24,979 nucleotides of DNA from Clostridiales bacterium UBA1248 (GCA_002308615.1 DBWC01000106.1:541-25519); one strand, 5' to 3'. Shown: positions 8,406 through 16,244, counted from the first letter of the stretch. Numbers and translations: made by a program. The notes: generated from the sequence alone by a model not told the origin.

Positions 8406-8449
8406 GAGTGTTCATAACAATGCGAGTTATGGACACTCGCTTTTTGTTT
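8406..8449 (+). terminator. Intrinsic terminator after the YjbQ gene
   Basis: A 13-bp stem (8406-8418 with 8426-8438, one G-U pair), seven-base loop, then GCTTTTTGTTT. It closes the kinase/isomerase/YjbQ operon. Confidence 0.88.
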
Positions 8450-8477
8450 ATATTTTGATCATCGGAAATATTAGCTG

Positions 8478-8506
8478 TTGACTAATTCACAAATCTATGA
8501 TAGAAT
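8478..8506 (+). promoter_or_regulatory. Upstream sigma-A promoter of the XRE regulator
   Basis: TTGACT (8478-8483), 17-base spacer, TAGAAT (8501-8506), with TG one base before the -10 (extended -10). Transcription would start at about 8513, right at the inverted repeat 8518-8534. Confidence 0.7.
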
Positions 8507-8517
8507 TTACTTGTAAT

Positions 8518-8534
8518 GTATAGTAAAACTATAC
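8518..8534. promoter_or_regulatory. Candidate operator: GTATAG inverted repeat
   Basis: GTATAG, a five-base AT spacer, and CTATAC form a perfect 6+6 inverted repeat just after the first promoter. A further GTATAG lies at 8566-8571, inside the second promoter's spacer. Binding by the downstream XRE protein (autoregulation) is inferred from position and symmetry. Confidence 0.5.
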
Positions 8535-8555
8535 TTTTACGGTGAAAACAGGTTC

Positions 8556-8584
8556 TTTACTTCTTGTATAGAACGTTGTATAAT
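8556..8584 (+). promoter_or_regulatory. Second sigma-A promoter of the XRE regulator
   Basis: TTTACT (8556-8561), 17-base spacer, TATAAT (8579-8584), ending 23 bases before the regulator ATG. The spacer contains a GTATAG half-site. Confidence 0.65.
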
Positions 8585-8607
8585 GTGATTGAAAAAAGGA
8601 GGGCGTT

Positions 8608-9723
8608 ATGTCAATAGGTGCAACGATAAAACAATTACGGCTTTCAAAGAAATTAACTCAGGAAGAACTCGCAGCTAATCTCGGTATCACGTCAAAGGCT
8701 GTTTCACAGTGGGAGTGCGACAGGACTTCTCCCGATATTTCGCAGATCCCGGCTTTATGCAATTTCTTTCAGATATCCGCAGACGAGCTTTTGAATATCA
8801 ATCTGCAGAAATTCGAAGAGGAAAAGCAGACTATCATCCGCAGAACTCTTGAATTGCTGCGAATAAATCGCTTAAAGGAATGCTGGCAGATGTTGCAGGA
8901 GGGTATTGCAAAATATCCGAATGATTATTCTGTTATGAAGTGGCTTCCCGTTTGCGGCGCCAGAATGCAGAACCTGTCCGATATCACAAAAAAGGAAAAA
9001 GCTTCAATAAGCCGTCAGTGTGCCGAATACTGCAAAAGGATACTTGACGGATGTACGGATGATTTCGCACGCCACATCGCAGTCGAGCACCTTTGCTTTT
9101 ATTACGCTGAAAACGGAGAAACAAATAAGGCGGAAGAGCTGGCAATGAAAATGCCCTTTATGTCTTCTGGCCATGAGTTTTTGCTTTTCAGGATATACAA
9201 GGGATCAAAGAAAAACGAAGCGGCTCAAATATTGAAGACCGTGCTTTTGACGCTTTTTATAAGAAACCTTGGTTTGAATTACAAACTGGAATCCGGCGAA
9301 TTATTATATTCGGAAGACGAACTTCATGCGCTTAATGAAAAAAAGATAGCTATAGTGGAGCTTTTGTTTGAGAACGGAGATTACGGTTTTAACAGCGGAG
9401 GACTGTCACATTTTTACGAACTGAGCGCGCGCCGTTACGCGTCGGAAGGCAATACAAAAAAAGCGCTTTCGTATCTGGAAAAATCGGTGCGTTTAGCAAT
9501 AGACTTCGTTAAAAATCTGCAGAAAAACACTTTTACCCACACCTCTCTGTATTTCAAAGGAATGACCATGCAATCAAAAAGCGTTATGCTCGGCAGTGAC
9601 GACAACCAGGCGAAGCAGATTTTACAAAACATGGAGCGCAAAGAATATGATACCCTTCGTGATTCCGATATTTTCAAAAACTTATCCAAGGAGCTTGAGC
9701 CGTATATTGATATAAAGGTATAA
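8608..9723 (+). CDS. XRE-family transcriptional regulator with TPR-like C-terminal region
   Basis: 371 residues, strong ribosome site AAGGAGGG before the ATG. Residues about 5-61 are a Cro/C1-type helix-turn-helix (LRLSKKLTQEELAANLGITSKAVSQWE, then SPDISQIPALCNFFQISADELL). The rest, about 70-365, is all-alpha with repeated pairs of amphipathic helices resembling tetratricopeptide repeats (for example AEYCKRIL...DFARHIAVEHLCFYYAENGETNKAEELA and LSARRYASEGNTKKALSYLEKSVRLA). This layout resembles peptide-sensing RRNPP-type or stress-responsive regulators, but no cognate peptide gene was seen. Two promoters and a GTATAG palindrome precede it, suggesting autoregulation. Its DNA looks more AT-rich than the surrounding metabolic genes. 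The membrane protein and MutS-like gene follow without a clear terminator. Confidence 0.88.
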   Translation: MSIGATIKQLRLSKKLTQEELAANLGITSKAVSQWECDRTSPDISQIPALCNFFQISADELLNINLQKFEEEKQTIIRRTLELLRINRLKECWQMLQEGIAKYPNDYSVMKWLPVCGARMQNLSDITKKEKASISRQCAEYCKRILDGCTDDFARHIAVEHLCFYYAENGETNKAEELAMKMPFMSSGHEFLLFRIYKGSKKNEAAQILKTVLLTLFIRNLGLNYKLESGELLYSEDELHALNEKKIAIVELLFENGDYGFNSGGLSHFYELSARRYASEGNTKKALSYLEKSVRLAIDFVKNLQKNTFTHTSLYFKGMTMQSKSVMLGSDDNQAKQILQNMERKEYDTLRDSDIFKNLSKELEPYIDIKV

Positions 9724-9779
9724 TCAAAATCTTTATGAGTTTTTGATATCAGCAGGAAAACGGAAAGGAAGTCTTGTAT

Positions 9780-10127
9780 ATGTTAGGTGAAAAAACGCTC
9801 CGAAAACTGGCGGCAAGAAAGGCGGTACTTACCTACAGAGTACTTTATATGGCGGATAATCCGCTGTATATCCTGACGCCGAAAAAGCGTCTGATCCGTT
9901 ACCTCTGTGTGATTTCTCTTTTGTGGACAGTACTCCTTTCGCTGACGTTTGCCTTTAAGATCGCGCTGTTCGTCACGCCTCCTTTTATTGTGCTTGCCGG
10001 TTACGTATACTTCTTGTTTTCACGCGTATGGCGTTCTTACAAATACTCGGCTTTTTATCCCGTGACCTTATTCGTTTTATCTTTTCCCGTTGCTTTTCTG
10101 TGCAAGTATCTGGTATACAAATTCTGA
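9780..10127 (+). CDS. Small membrane protein upstream of the MutS-like ATPase
   Basis: 115 residues from ATG 9780; an in-frame TTG at 9774 is possible but sits only three bases from the AAGGAA ribosome site, while the ATG is nine bases away. A basic N-terminal region of about 40 residues (KTLRKLAARKAVLTYRVLY) is followed by three hydrophobic helices (about 42-62, 62-80 and 93-112, partly contiguous). I recognise no family. Its stop codon overlaps an ATG in another frame (TGATG at 10125-10129), so downstream translation could be coupled. The position between the XRE regulator and the MutS-like ATPase suggests it works with one or both. Confidence 0.65.
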   Translation: MLGEKTLRKLAARKAVLTYRVLYMADNPLYILTPKKRLIRYLCVISLLWTVLLSLTFAFKIALFVTPPFIVLAGYVYFLFSRVWRSYKYSAFYPVTLFVLSFPVAFLCKYLVYKF

Positions 10128-10150
10128 TGTTGATAAAAGAGGTTAAAAAT

Positions 10151-11764
10151 ATGTCTTTATGCTCTGTTTTAAAGATAAATAATGATGAAATATCCTCGTT
10201 TACTGATTTTTCGTTTGTCAAAGACCTGAATCTCAACGCCATGTTCAACTTCCGAGGTGATACAAAATTCGGCGAGTCGGAAGTACGGTTGGAAAACTTC
10301 TTCACGACGGATATAAACACGATCCTTCTTCGGCAAGAGATGTTTTACGAGTTGCTTGAAAATCCCGGCTTGTACGAACGTATGAAAACCAGTTTTTCCG
10401 CGCTTTACGATCTGTTTGAGGTGCAAAAGGCGAAAAGCGAAGGGGAATCGTCGGAGCAGCTCATTTTCAGCGTACTTGAAATCGAATCTTACGTCGCGTA
10501 TATGGATGATATACGGAATATTTTTTCCGAATTTGACGTAAAAAGCGAACTTTTACACAGGCTGTGGGATGCCGTAAGCACGCTCTGCACCGGTGATGAC
10601 TATGAAAAAATGAAAAACGAAGTCAGACGGCAGTCCCGATCTTTAAGAAATATACACAGCATCACGGTAGGCGTAAATCTTGACGCGCAGCTTCATCCTA
10701 CGGAAGCGGGAGTCTTAAGCGTCAACGACAGAAACTTTATTTCAGGCGATCTGATAGACAGGATACTGCGTCTTGATCTCAAAAAAGACGAGTATTCCTG
10801 TATTTCTCCGTTTTATCCCATAAGCAAAAAAGCGAGTGAGGAGGAAATGCACGTATACAGAATTACCGTTAATTCCGTTATGAATAAAGTTTTACACTCC
10901 GCTCTTAAATCATGGTCTTATACGGTAAAGAATTATATAATAAGCAGTTTGCGCGATCTGTCCGCAGTAGTGCTGGAATGGCGCTTTATTTCCGCGTGTA
11001 CCGACGCGATTCTTAAACTGAAGCATAAAGGTTATCCGCTGTGCCGCGCGGAAATCGGTGATGCGGATAAAATAACGGGGTTGTATCACCCGATATTAGC
11101 GCTTCTGCACTCCGATACGGAAAAACGCGTTATACAAAATGACCTTGAATTTGATAATGACGCGGGGATATATATTCTGATCGGTCCCAATCAGGGCGGC
11201 AAGTCCATATTCACGCAGGCGGCGGGAATACTGTACGCCATGCTTCACCTCGGTTTGCCGCTTCCGGCGAAGAGTGCCGTCGTCCGTCCGGTTGACGCGG
11301 TTTTAACGCACTTTGTTGACGCGGGAAATATATCGTATCAACACGGACGGTTGTCCGCTGAATGTGACAGGATATATAAGATCAATCAGAATATCAGCGA
11401 AAACAGTCTGATATTGTTTGACGAGGCGCTGTCAAGCACTAATCCAACGGAAGCCGTGGCAATATCGTCGGAAATAATAAAAGCGTACGCGGAAATAGGC
11501 GTGCGCGGTATATGGACGACGCATCTGCACGAATTATGCGGACTTGTAAAGGAACCTTTGGATAACAAATCAAAAATATGCTGCCTGACCGCGCTGATTG
11601 ACAGCAAGTCACACGAGCGTCAGTTCAGAATCGTAAAAGGAAACGGTTATGAAAACAGCTATGCAAAGGATCTGGCGGAAAAGTATAACCTTTCAAAAAA
11701 TGAAATAATAAAGAGCTTCTCCGAAAAAACAAGAAAATCAAACGATATTATTCATCGCGTGTAA
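10151..11764 (+). CDS. MutS-like ATPase lacking the mismatch-recognition domain
   Basis: 537 residues from ATG 10151 (AGAGG eight bases upstream); an alternative ATG at 10127 would add eight residues and overlap the previous stop. The C-terminal third is a MutS ABC-type ATPase: Walker A GPNQGGKS (345-352), Walker B ILFDEALSS with Asp424-Glu425, and switch TTHLHEL (456-462). The canonical MutS loop GPNMGGKST is altered, and the DEIGRGTS-type signature reads DEALSSTNPTEA. Residues 1 to about 330 are mostly helical, resembling the lever/core region. The N-terminal mismatch-binding domain (Phe-x-Glu) and the MutS2 Smr nuclease domain are both missing. Such short MutS relatives have no settled function. 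The partners are a small membrane protein and an XRE regulator, so it is unlikely to be the housekeeping MutS. Confidence 0.85.
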   Translation: MSLCSVLKINNDEISSFTDFSFVKDLNLNAMFNFRGDTKFGESEVRLENFFTTDINTILLRQEMFYELLENPGLYERMKTSFSALYDLFEVQKAKSEGESSEQLIFSVLEIESYVAYMDDIRNIFSEFDVKSELLHRLWDAVSTLCTGDDYEKMKNEVRRQSRSLRNIHSITVGVNLDAQLHPTEAGVLSVNDRNFISGDLIDRILRLDLKKDEYSCISPFYPISKKASEEEMHVYRITVNSVMNKVLHSALKSWSYTVKNYIISSLRDLSAVVLEWRFISACTDAILKLKHKGYPLCRAEIGDADKITGLYHPILALLHSDTEKRVIQNDLEFDNDAGIYILIGPNQGGKSIFTQAAGILYAMLHLGLPLPAKSAVVRPVDAVLTHFVDAGNISYQHGRLSAECDRIYKINQNISENSLILFDEALSSTNPTEAVAISSEIIKAYAEIGVRGIWTTHLHELCGLVKEPLDNKSKICCLTALIDSKSHERQFRIVKGNGYENSYAKDLAEKYNLSKNEIIKSFSEKTRKSNDIIHRV

Positions 11765-11777
11765 AGATGAAAACTTA

Positions 11778-11806
11778 TTGACAAAATCGCAAATCCGTAC
11801 TATAAT
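11778..11806 (+). promoter_or_regulatory. Perfect sigma-A promoter of the 11831 hydrolase
   Basis: TTGACA (11778-11783), 17-base spacer, TATAAT (11801-11806): full consensus at optimal spacing, 24 bases before the hydrolase ATG. It implies strong constitutive expression. Confidence 0.92.
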
Positions 11807-11830
11807 AAAGAAAAAACGGGAGTGCGGAAA

Positions 11831-12697
11831 ATGAAATCCTTTGACGGAAAAGAGCTTTATACACAGTTATGGGACGACGTGGAAAACCCGAAGGGCGTCG
11901 TTCAGCTTTGTCACGGCATGGCGGAGTATTTACAGAGATACGACGATTTTGCGAAATTCTTGAATAAAAACGGCTACATCGTTTTCGGCGACGATCACAG
12001 AAGCTACGGCAGAACGGACAACAACGCCGGCATATGCGACGGAGAATATGTGGGAGACACGATAAAGGACCTGCTGTTTATAAACGGTTATCTTAAAAAG
12101 CAGTATCCGGGACTGCCGATCATCTTCTTCGGTCACAGCTACGGCAGCTGCCTCGGTCAGAGGTTCGTGCAGTTTGACACGGGGATAAAGTGCTGCGTGC
12201 TTACCGGAACGCTGACCGTTCCGCATTTTGTCGCGCGCGTGGGGCAGGGCATTATGGCGCCGGTAAAGGCTGTGGCGCCGAAGTTGAAATTCGGTATTTC
12301 AGGCAAAAAGTTTGAAGATGAAAAAGAAGCGCCGGATTCGTGGCTGACAAAGGACGTTACCGTTCGCCGTCAGTACCGCGACGATCCGCTCTGCGGCGGC
12401 AAATCATCGGTAAAATACTACTACGGCTTTTTGAAGCTGATGGGCGACGCGGCGGCGAAAAAGAATATAATGCAGATAAAGGACGGTCTGCCCATCGGCA
12501 TTTTCAGCGGATGCGACGACAGCGTGGGCAATTTCGGCAAATATCCGACAACCGTGTATAACAGGCTGAAAAAATACGGCAAAAACGCGTATCTGAAGCT
12601 GTACGAGAACGACCGCCACGAGATCTTGAACGAGCTTGACCGTGACGTCGTGTATAACGATATACTGCAGTTTTTCAACAAGTCACTTGAAACGTGA
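11831..12697 (+). CDS. Alpha/beta hydrolase (serine aminopeptidase S33 / monoacylglycerol lipase-like)
   Basis: 288 residues from ATG 11831, eight bases after GGGAG; a GTG at 11822 would overlap that ribosome site. The alpha/beta hydrolase core is complete: HGMAEYLQRYDDFAKFL (oxyanion-side loop), nucleophile elbow GHSYGS with Ser103, acidic residue in FSGCDDSVG (Asp229 or Asp230) and His263 in NDRHEIL. The order and spacing match Hydrolase_4 lysophospholipase/monoacylglycerol lipases. There is no signal peptide, so it should be cytosolic. It is a single-gene unit bounded by a perfect promoter and a terminator. The natural ester substrate is unknown. Confidence 0.88.
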   Translation: MKSFDGKELYTQLWDDVENPKGVVQLCHGMAEYLQRYDDFAKFLNKNGYIVFGDDHRSYGRTDNNAGICDGEYVGDTIKDLLFINGYLKKQYPGLPIIFFGHSYGSCLGQRFVQFDTGIKCCVLTGTLTVPHFVARVGQGIMAPVKAVAPKLKFGISGKKFEDEKEAPDSWLTKDVTVRRQYRDDPLCGGKSSVKYYYGFLKLMGDAAAKKNIMQIKDGLPIGIFSGCDDSVGNFGKYPTTVYNRLKKYGKNAYLKLYENDRHEILNELDRDVVYNDILQFFNKSLET

Positions 12698-12723
12698 CGG
12701 TCAAAAACGGGAATACAGACTGT

Positions 12724-12750
12724 ACGGGCGATCACAGATCGTCCGTTTTT
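12724..12750 (+). terminator. Intrinsic terminator overlapping the end of the convergent HAD gene
   Basis: A 10-bp stem (12724-12733 with 12737-12746, one G-U pair), loop ACA, then TTTTT. The stop codon of the convergent minus-strand gene (12732-12734) falls in the stem-loop. No T-tract follows on the minus strand, so it terminates only the plus-strand transcript. Confidence 0.85.
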
Positions 12751-13391
12751 AATAATTTCAATGCAAGCTCTGCCGTCTCGTACGCGGTCTTTGCAAGCGC
12801 GTCTGCGGAGCTTAGTTCTTTTGCCGATCCGTAACCGTACAGCGCGCCGACGGTGTGAAGACCGAGCTTTTTACCGCTTTCCACGTCGTAGCTTCTGTCG
12901 CCCACCATCACGGCGTTTTCCGCCGTCACACCCGGCATGTTTTCAAGCGCACGCGCAATTATATCCGCCTTGTCGTCGCGGCTGCCGTCAAGCGCGGCGC
13001 CCGACAAAAACGTAAGATATTTGTCAAAACAGAAACGCTCCGCTATCCTTTTCGCAAATATTTCCGGCTTTGCCGTTGCAAGCGCCACGGCGACGCCCTC
13101 CCTTTTTATCATCTCAAACGCGTTGATTATCCCGTCGTACAGACTGCACTCAAAAATGCCCGTCGGTCTGTAATATTCGCGGTAGTATTCAACGGCTTTT
13201 TCGGCGTCAGCTGAGGACAGCCCGAAATATTTTGAAAACGATTCGCGTAAAGGAGGCCCGATAAAGCAGTATAACTTTTCCCGCGGCGGAGGTTCGATGC
13301 CGAACTTCCGCACCGCGTACATGACGGAATTCGTTATGCCGACGCCGGGGTCGGTAACGGTGCCGTCAAGGTCGAACAAAACGGCTTTCAT
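12732..13391 (-). CDS. HAD-family hydrolase (phosphoglycolate phosphatase-like)
   Basis: 219 residues. Motif I is FDLDGTVTD with nucleophile Asp7 and Asp9, motif II ALATAKP, and motif IV MVGDRSYDVESGKKLG, giving a complete HAD catalytic set. The cap is a helical C1-type (about 15-80: TNSVMYAVRKFGIEPPP, then FIGPPLRESF), as in the Gph/PpaX branch. It should dephosphorylate a small phosphometabolite or pyrophosphate in the cytosol; the substrate cannot be predicted. The start ATG overlaps the stop of the upstream serine-hydrolase gene by four bases (ATGA), so it is translationally coupled as the last gene of the operon. Confidence 0.9.
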   Translation of the reverse strand: MKAVLFDLDGTVTDPGVGITNSVMYAVRKFGIEPPPREKLYCFIGPPLRESFSKYFGLSSADAEKAVEYYREYYRPTGIFECSLYDGIINAFEMIKREGVAVALATAKPEIFAKRIAERFCFDKYLTFLSGAALDGSRDDKADIIARALENMPGVTAENAVMVGDRSYDVESGKKLGLHTVGALYGYGSAKELSSADALAKTAYETAELALKLLKTDDL

Positions 13392-14524
13392 AAAGCTTCA
13401 ACTATGACCTTTTCAAACTCGCGCGCCGTGTCCGCGCCCGCGCCGCCGCCGTCAAGCAGGTTTTTGATATAAACGGCGTAGATCCCGTTAACCCAGTCTA
13501 TGAAGAAATGCGTGCCGTACGCGCCCGACCAGCCGAAGCAGCCGGGAGAAAGCAGCTGATGCTCCGTCTTTTTGTTTATCACGCGCATCGACAGTCCCCA
13601 CGTCTCTACGTCCGTCTCGGGATTAAAGAAGGGAAGAGACGGTGTCGCCATAAGCTCGACCGTTTCCGGCTTAAGTATCCTTACTCCGTTGTATTCGCCC
13701 TTGTTATAAAGCATAGCGGCGAATTTCATATAATCGTCAAGCGTGCCGACCATTCCGGCGCCCGCGGCGTAATACGTGAGCGGAACGTCGCCGAAAACGA
13801 CGTCGCCCATGTTTATCTCGGTTATCTTGCCGTCGCGTGCGTCGTACATCTTCATAAGGCGCGCCCACTGCTCTTCGCTCGGCGTATAGACCGTGTCGTA
13901 ACAGCCGAGCGGATGAAGTATGTTTTCCAAAACGAACTGCTGATAATCCATTCCGGACGTCAGCTCAACTATGTAAGCGATCGTGTCAAAAGCCTGAGTC
14001 CATGAATATATAGCGTTCTTTCTCGGCTCGAAATCAAGCAGCTGATTTCCGAATTTCGGTACCAGAGAAGCAAGCGTATCGCCCTTTTTTATGTGGTAAT
14101 CCTTCCACGCGCGGTTTCCGGCTTCGCCCTCTCCCAGGCCCGACGCCTGATTCAGCAGATCCCGTATCTCTATCTCGTTTTTTGACGGATACTGACCTGT
14201 TATCTTGCCGTGCTCGTCCACTATCGCCACGTTCATGTTTTTGAACGACGGTATGAATTTGCTCACCTTGTCGTCAAGCGAGAACGCGCCGCGTTCGAGC
14301 ATTATCATAGCCGCCACGCCGGTAATCGGCTTTGTCATGGAGGCGAGCCTTACTATCGTGTCAGACTTAAGCGGTATTTTATTTTCTATATCCGCGTAGC
14401 CTATCGCGTTTTTAAATACTATCTCGTTTTTGTACGCAACGGCGTAAGCCGCGGAAACGAGGCGCTTGTCCGCTATGCGCTGCTCGGTCAGTCTGTCAAG
14501 CTCTTTTAACTTCTCTATATTCAT
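13388..14524 (-). CDS. Serine hydrolase of the class C beta-lactamase family (EstB/PBP-like)
   Basis: 378 residues, no signal peptide. The SxxK motif is present as LASMTKP (Ser62, Lys65). The second motif, usually Tyr-x-Asn, reads Y173-S-W, and the third region reads FGWSGAYGTHFFID, i.e. the W-x-G form seen in EstB-type esterases rather than the KTG of true beta-lactamases. This favours an esterase or D-aminopeptidase-like enzyme; antibiotic resistance is not supported. GGGGAA precedes the ATG. It lies two bases after the upstream MBL lipoprotein gene and overlaps HAD by four bases. Cytosolic location is inferred from the N-terminus. Confidence 0.88.
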   Translation of the reverse strand: MNIEKLKELDRLTEQRIADKRLVSAAYAVAYKNEIVFKNAIGYADIENKIPLKSDTIVRLASMTKPITGVAAMIMLERGAFSLDDKVSKFIPSFKNMNVAIVDEHGKITGQYPSKNEIEIRDLLNQASGLGEGEAGNRAWKDYHIKKGDTLASLVPKFGNQLLDFEPRKNAIYSWTQAFDTIAYIVELTSGMDYQQFVLENILHPLGCYDTVYTPSEEQWARLMKMYDARDGKITEINMGDVVFGDVPLTYYAAGAGMVGTLDDYMKFAAMLYNKGEYNGVRILKPETVELMATPSLPFFNPETDVETWGLSMRVINKKTEHQLLSPGCFGWSGAYGTHFFIDWVNGIYAVYIKNLLDGGGAGADTAREFEKVIVEAL

Positions 14525-14526
14525 CG

Positions 14527-15360
14527 TTATTTCCCCTTTTTCTCTATTGTTACGGTCTTTCCGTCGGTTTTTATTATAATATCGCCGTCCGCGTCGGTGT
14601 TGTAAAGCGTCATGCCGTACGCGGCTATCGCTTTCAGCGTGACGTCTGACGCGGGCTCGTCGCCGCCGGTTGAGATCACGGCGTATTTCGCGTTCGTTTT
14701 TGATAAGAACACCTGCGAGCTCGACTGTGAAGAGCCGTGATGCCCTATCTTTATAACGTCGCAGCTCAGCTCTTTGCCGTATTTGTTTATCAGCATTTCC
14801 TCGGATTTGAGCTGCGCGTCGCCCATAAACAAAACGCTGTTTTCCCCGTACCGCATTTTAAGCACTATGGACGATTCGTTTTCGTCGTTCAGCGCAAGCA
14901 GAGCGTCATCAGGCGCAAGTACGGAAAACGACGCGTCTCCCAAAGAGAATTTGTCGTTTTGTTTGAGCTTTACGACGGTCGTGCCTTTAAGCGCTGCGGC
15001 TTCAAGCATATTTTCGTACTGCTTTATATCGCTTTCAAGCTGATTTATATAAAGCACCTTCGGGTCGTATTTTTCGATTATGTGAGCCATGCCGCCGATG
15101 TGGTCCTTGTCGTTATGCGTGGCGACGGCAAACTCAAGCCTTTTTACGCCGTACGATCCGAGTATCTCGTCCGCCTTGTCGCGGTTGGACTTGTATCCGG
15201 AGTCAATAAGCCCGTATTTGTCGCCGCATTTGATGACGATAAGATCGGCTTTTCCAACGTCTGCGACGTACACGGTAAGCTCGCCTTCTACGGTGTTCTG
15301 CGGCGTGCAGGCGCACAGAATAAGCATAGCGAGAGTGAAAACAATTATCAGCTTTCTCAT
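14527..15360 (-). CDS. Secreted ComEC-like metallo-beta-lactamase-fold lipoprotein
   Basis: 277 residues with a lipoprotein signal: MRKLIIVFTLAMLILCAC, lipobox ending at Cys18. The rest is a metallo-beta-lactamase fold most like the C-terminal nuclease-type domain of ComEC: LTVYVADVGKADLIVIKCG, IDSGYKSNRDKA, the metal motif H82-x-D84-x-D86-H87 (THNDKDHIGG), then VLFMGDAQ and IKIGHHGSSQSSS. There is no membrane channel domain, so it is a lone surface-anchored domain. Family knowledge: ComEC-type MBL domains are proposed to degrade the non-transported DNA strand; here the substrate may be DNA, a phosphodiester or something else. It overlaps the SDR gene by four bases. Confidence 0.88.
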   Translation of the reverse strand: MRKLIIVFTLAMLILCACTPQNTVEGELTVYVADVGKADLIVIKCGDKYGLIDSGYKSNRDKADEILGSYGVKRLEFAVATHNDKDHIGGMAHIIEKYDPKVLYINQLESDIKQYENMLEAAALKGTTVVKLKQNDKFSLGDASFSVLAPDDALLALNDENESSIVLKMRYGENSVLFMGDAQLKSEEMLINKYGKELSCDVIKIGHHGSSQSSSQVFLSKTNAKYAVISTGGDEPASDVTLKAIAAYGMTLYNTDADGDIIIKTDGKTVTIEKKGK

Positions 15361-16184
15361 TTTTTTAAGTTACTGAACATGGGAAGCGTTGATTCCTTCA
15401 ATACTTTTGAATAAAGCTCGTTTGATTTTACGGGCAGAACGGACGACATCGCGTTCATAAGCAGCGAGTCTTTTCCGCAGACTATAAGCTTTTTGCCGTC
15501 TGATACGCCTTTGATTATTGCCCGGGCTATCTCTTCCTTATCCGAGCCGAGCCCGCTTATGAATTCGTAATCCTCCTCGGTAAATCCGTTATCTCTGAAA
15601 AGATCCGTTTTGGCAAAGCCGGGACAAACGGCAGTAACGGAAATATCGGGGTCAAGCTCCTCGGCAAGCGACATGCTGAAGTTTCTTACCGCGGCTTTGC
15701 TGGCGGAGTAAACGGCGATGCCGACGGACGGCGAAAACGCAGACGAGCTCGATATGTTCACTATACCGGCGCGGCGCGATCTTTTAAGCAGAGGTATCAT
15801 CGCCTCACAGCCGTAGATCACGGACATAAGGTTTGTATCTATAACTTTCTTTGCAAGCTCTCCGTCCTCATCCTCAAATCTTTCAAACGGCGGCATTATA
15901 CCGGCGTTGTTTATGAGAAGACCGGGGATCACTCCCTTTCTGTCAAGCAAAGCGGCGAATTTACGCCAGTTTTCACGTTCTGACACGTCAAATAAGAAGT
16001 ATTTGAACTTTGCGCTGTTATCGCCTAACGATCCGGCAAGAGCCTCCATTTTTTCGCGCGACCTGCCGACGCCTATGACGCGACAGCCGTGCTCGTTAAT
16101 AAGTATTTTTGTCAGCTCCGAGCCGAAGCCGCCGGACGCGCCCGTGATTATTACAGTTTTTTTATTTACGTTGAATGCTCCCAT
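15357..16184 (-). CDS. Short-chain dehydrogenase/reductase (SDR)
   Basis: 275 residues; first gene of the operon, with AGGAG before its ATG. Classical SDR features: cofactor loop TGASGGFG (14-21), NNAG (92-95), the catalytic Ser in the SSSS run near 146, and Tyr159-x-x-x-Lys163 (YSASK), then the PG motif in VCPGFAKTDLF. It would use NAD(P)H to oxidise or reduce a carbonyl/hydroxyl group. The Arg after the second strand (GRSREKM) favours NADP(H). Substrate unknown. The C-terminal extension (about 240-275) has no charge pattern typical of a membrane anchor. Its transcript also carries the MBL lipoprotein, serine hydrolase and HAD genes. Confidence 0.92.
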   Translation of the reverse strand: MGAFNVNKKTVIITGASGGFGSELTKILINEHGCRVIGVGRSREKMEALAGSLGDNSAKFKYFLFDVSERENWRKFAALLDRKGVIPGLLINNAGIMPPFERFEDEDGELAKKVIDTNLMSVIYGCEAMIPLLKRSRRAGIVNISSSSAFSPSVGIAVYSASKAAVRNFSMSLAEELDPDISVTAVCPGFAKTDLFRDNGFTEEDYEFISGLGSDKEEIARAIIKGVSDGKKLIVCGKDSLLMNAMSSVLPVKSNELYSKVLKESTLPMFSNLKK

Positions 16185-16215
16185 AATATTCTCCTTTTTT
16201 TATTTGATATTATGA

Positions 16216-16244
16216 ATATTACCATAAATTTATTTATAAATCAA
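16216..16244 (-). promoter_or_regulatory. Sigma-A promoter of the minus-strand four-gene operon
   Basis: On the minus strand TTGATT (complement of 16239-16244), 17-base spacer, TAATAT (complement of 16216-16221), with TG one base before the -10. It lies 31 bases upstream of the SDR ATG. Confidence 0.72.

Noticed and set aside
10151..11764. Housekeeping mutS or mutS2
   Set aside because: It lacks the N-terminal mismatch-recognition domain and the Smr nuclease domain and is far shorter than either.
13388..14524. Beta-lactam resistance gene
   Set aside because: The KTG and Tyr-x-Asn motifs are not those of beta-lactamases and there is no signal peptide.
14737..15414. A 225-codon plus-strand frame over the MBL lipoprotein gene
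   Set aside because: The minus strand has signal peptide, lipobox and metal motifs; the plus-strand frame is an Arg/Val/Phe-rich shadow.
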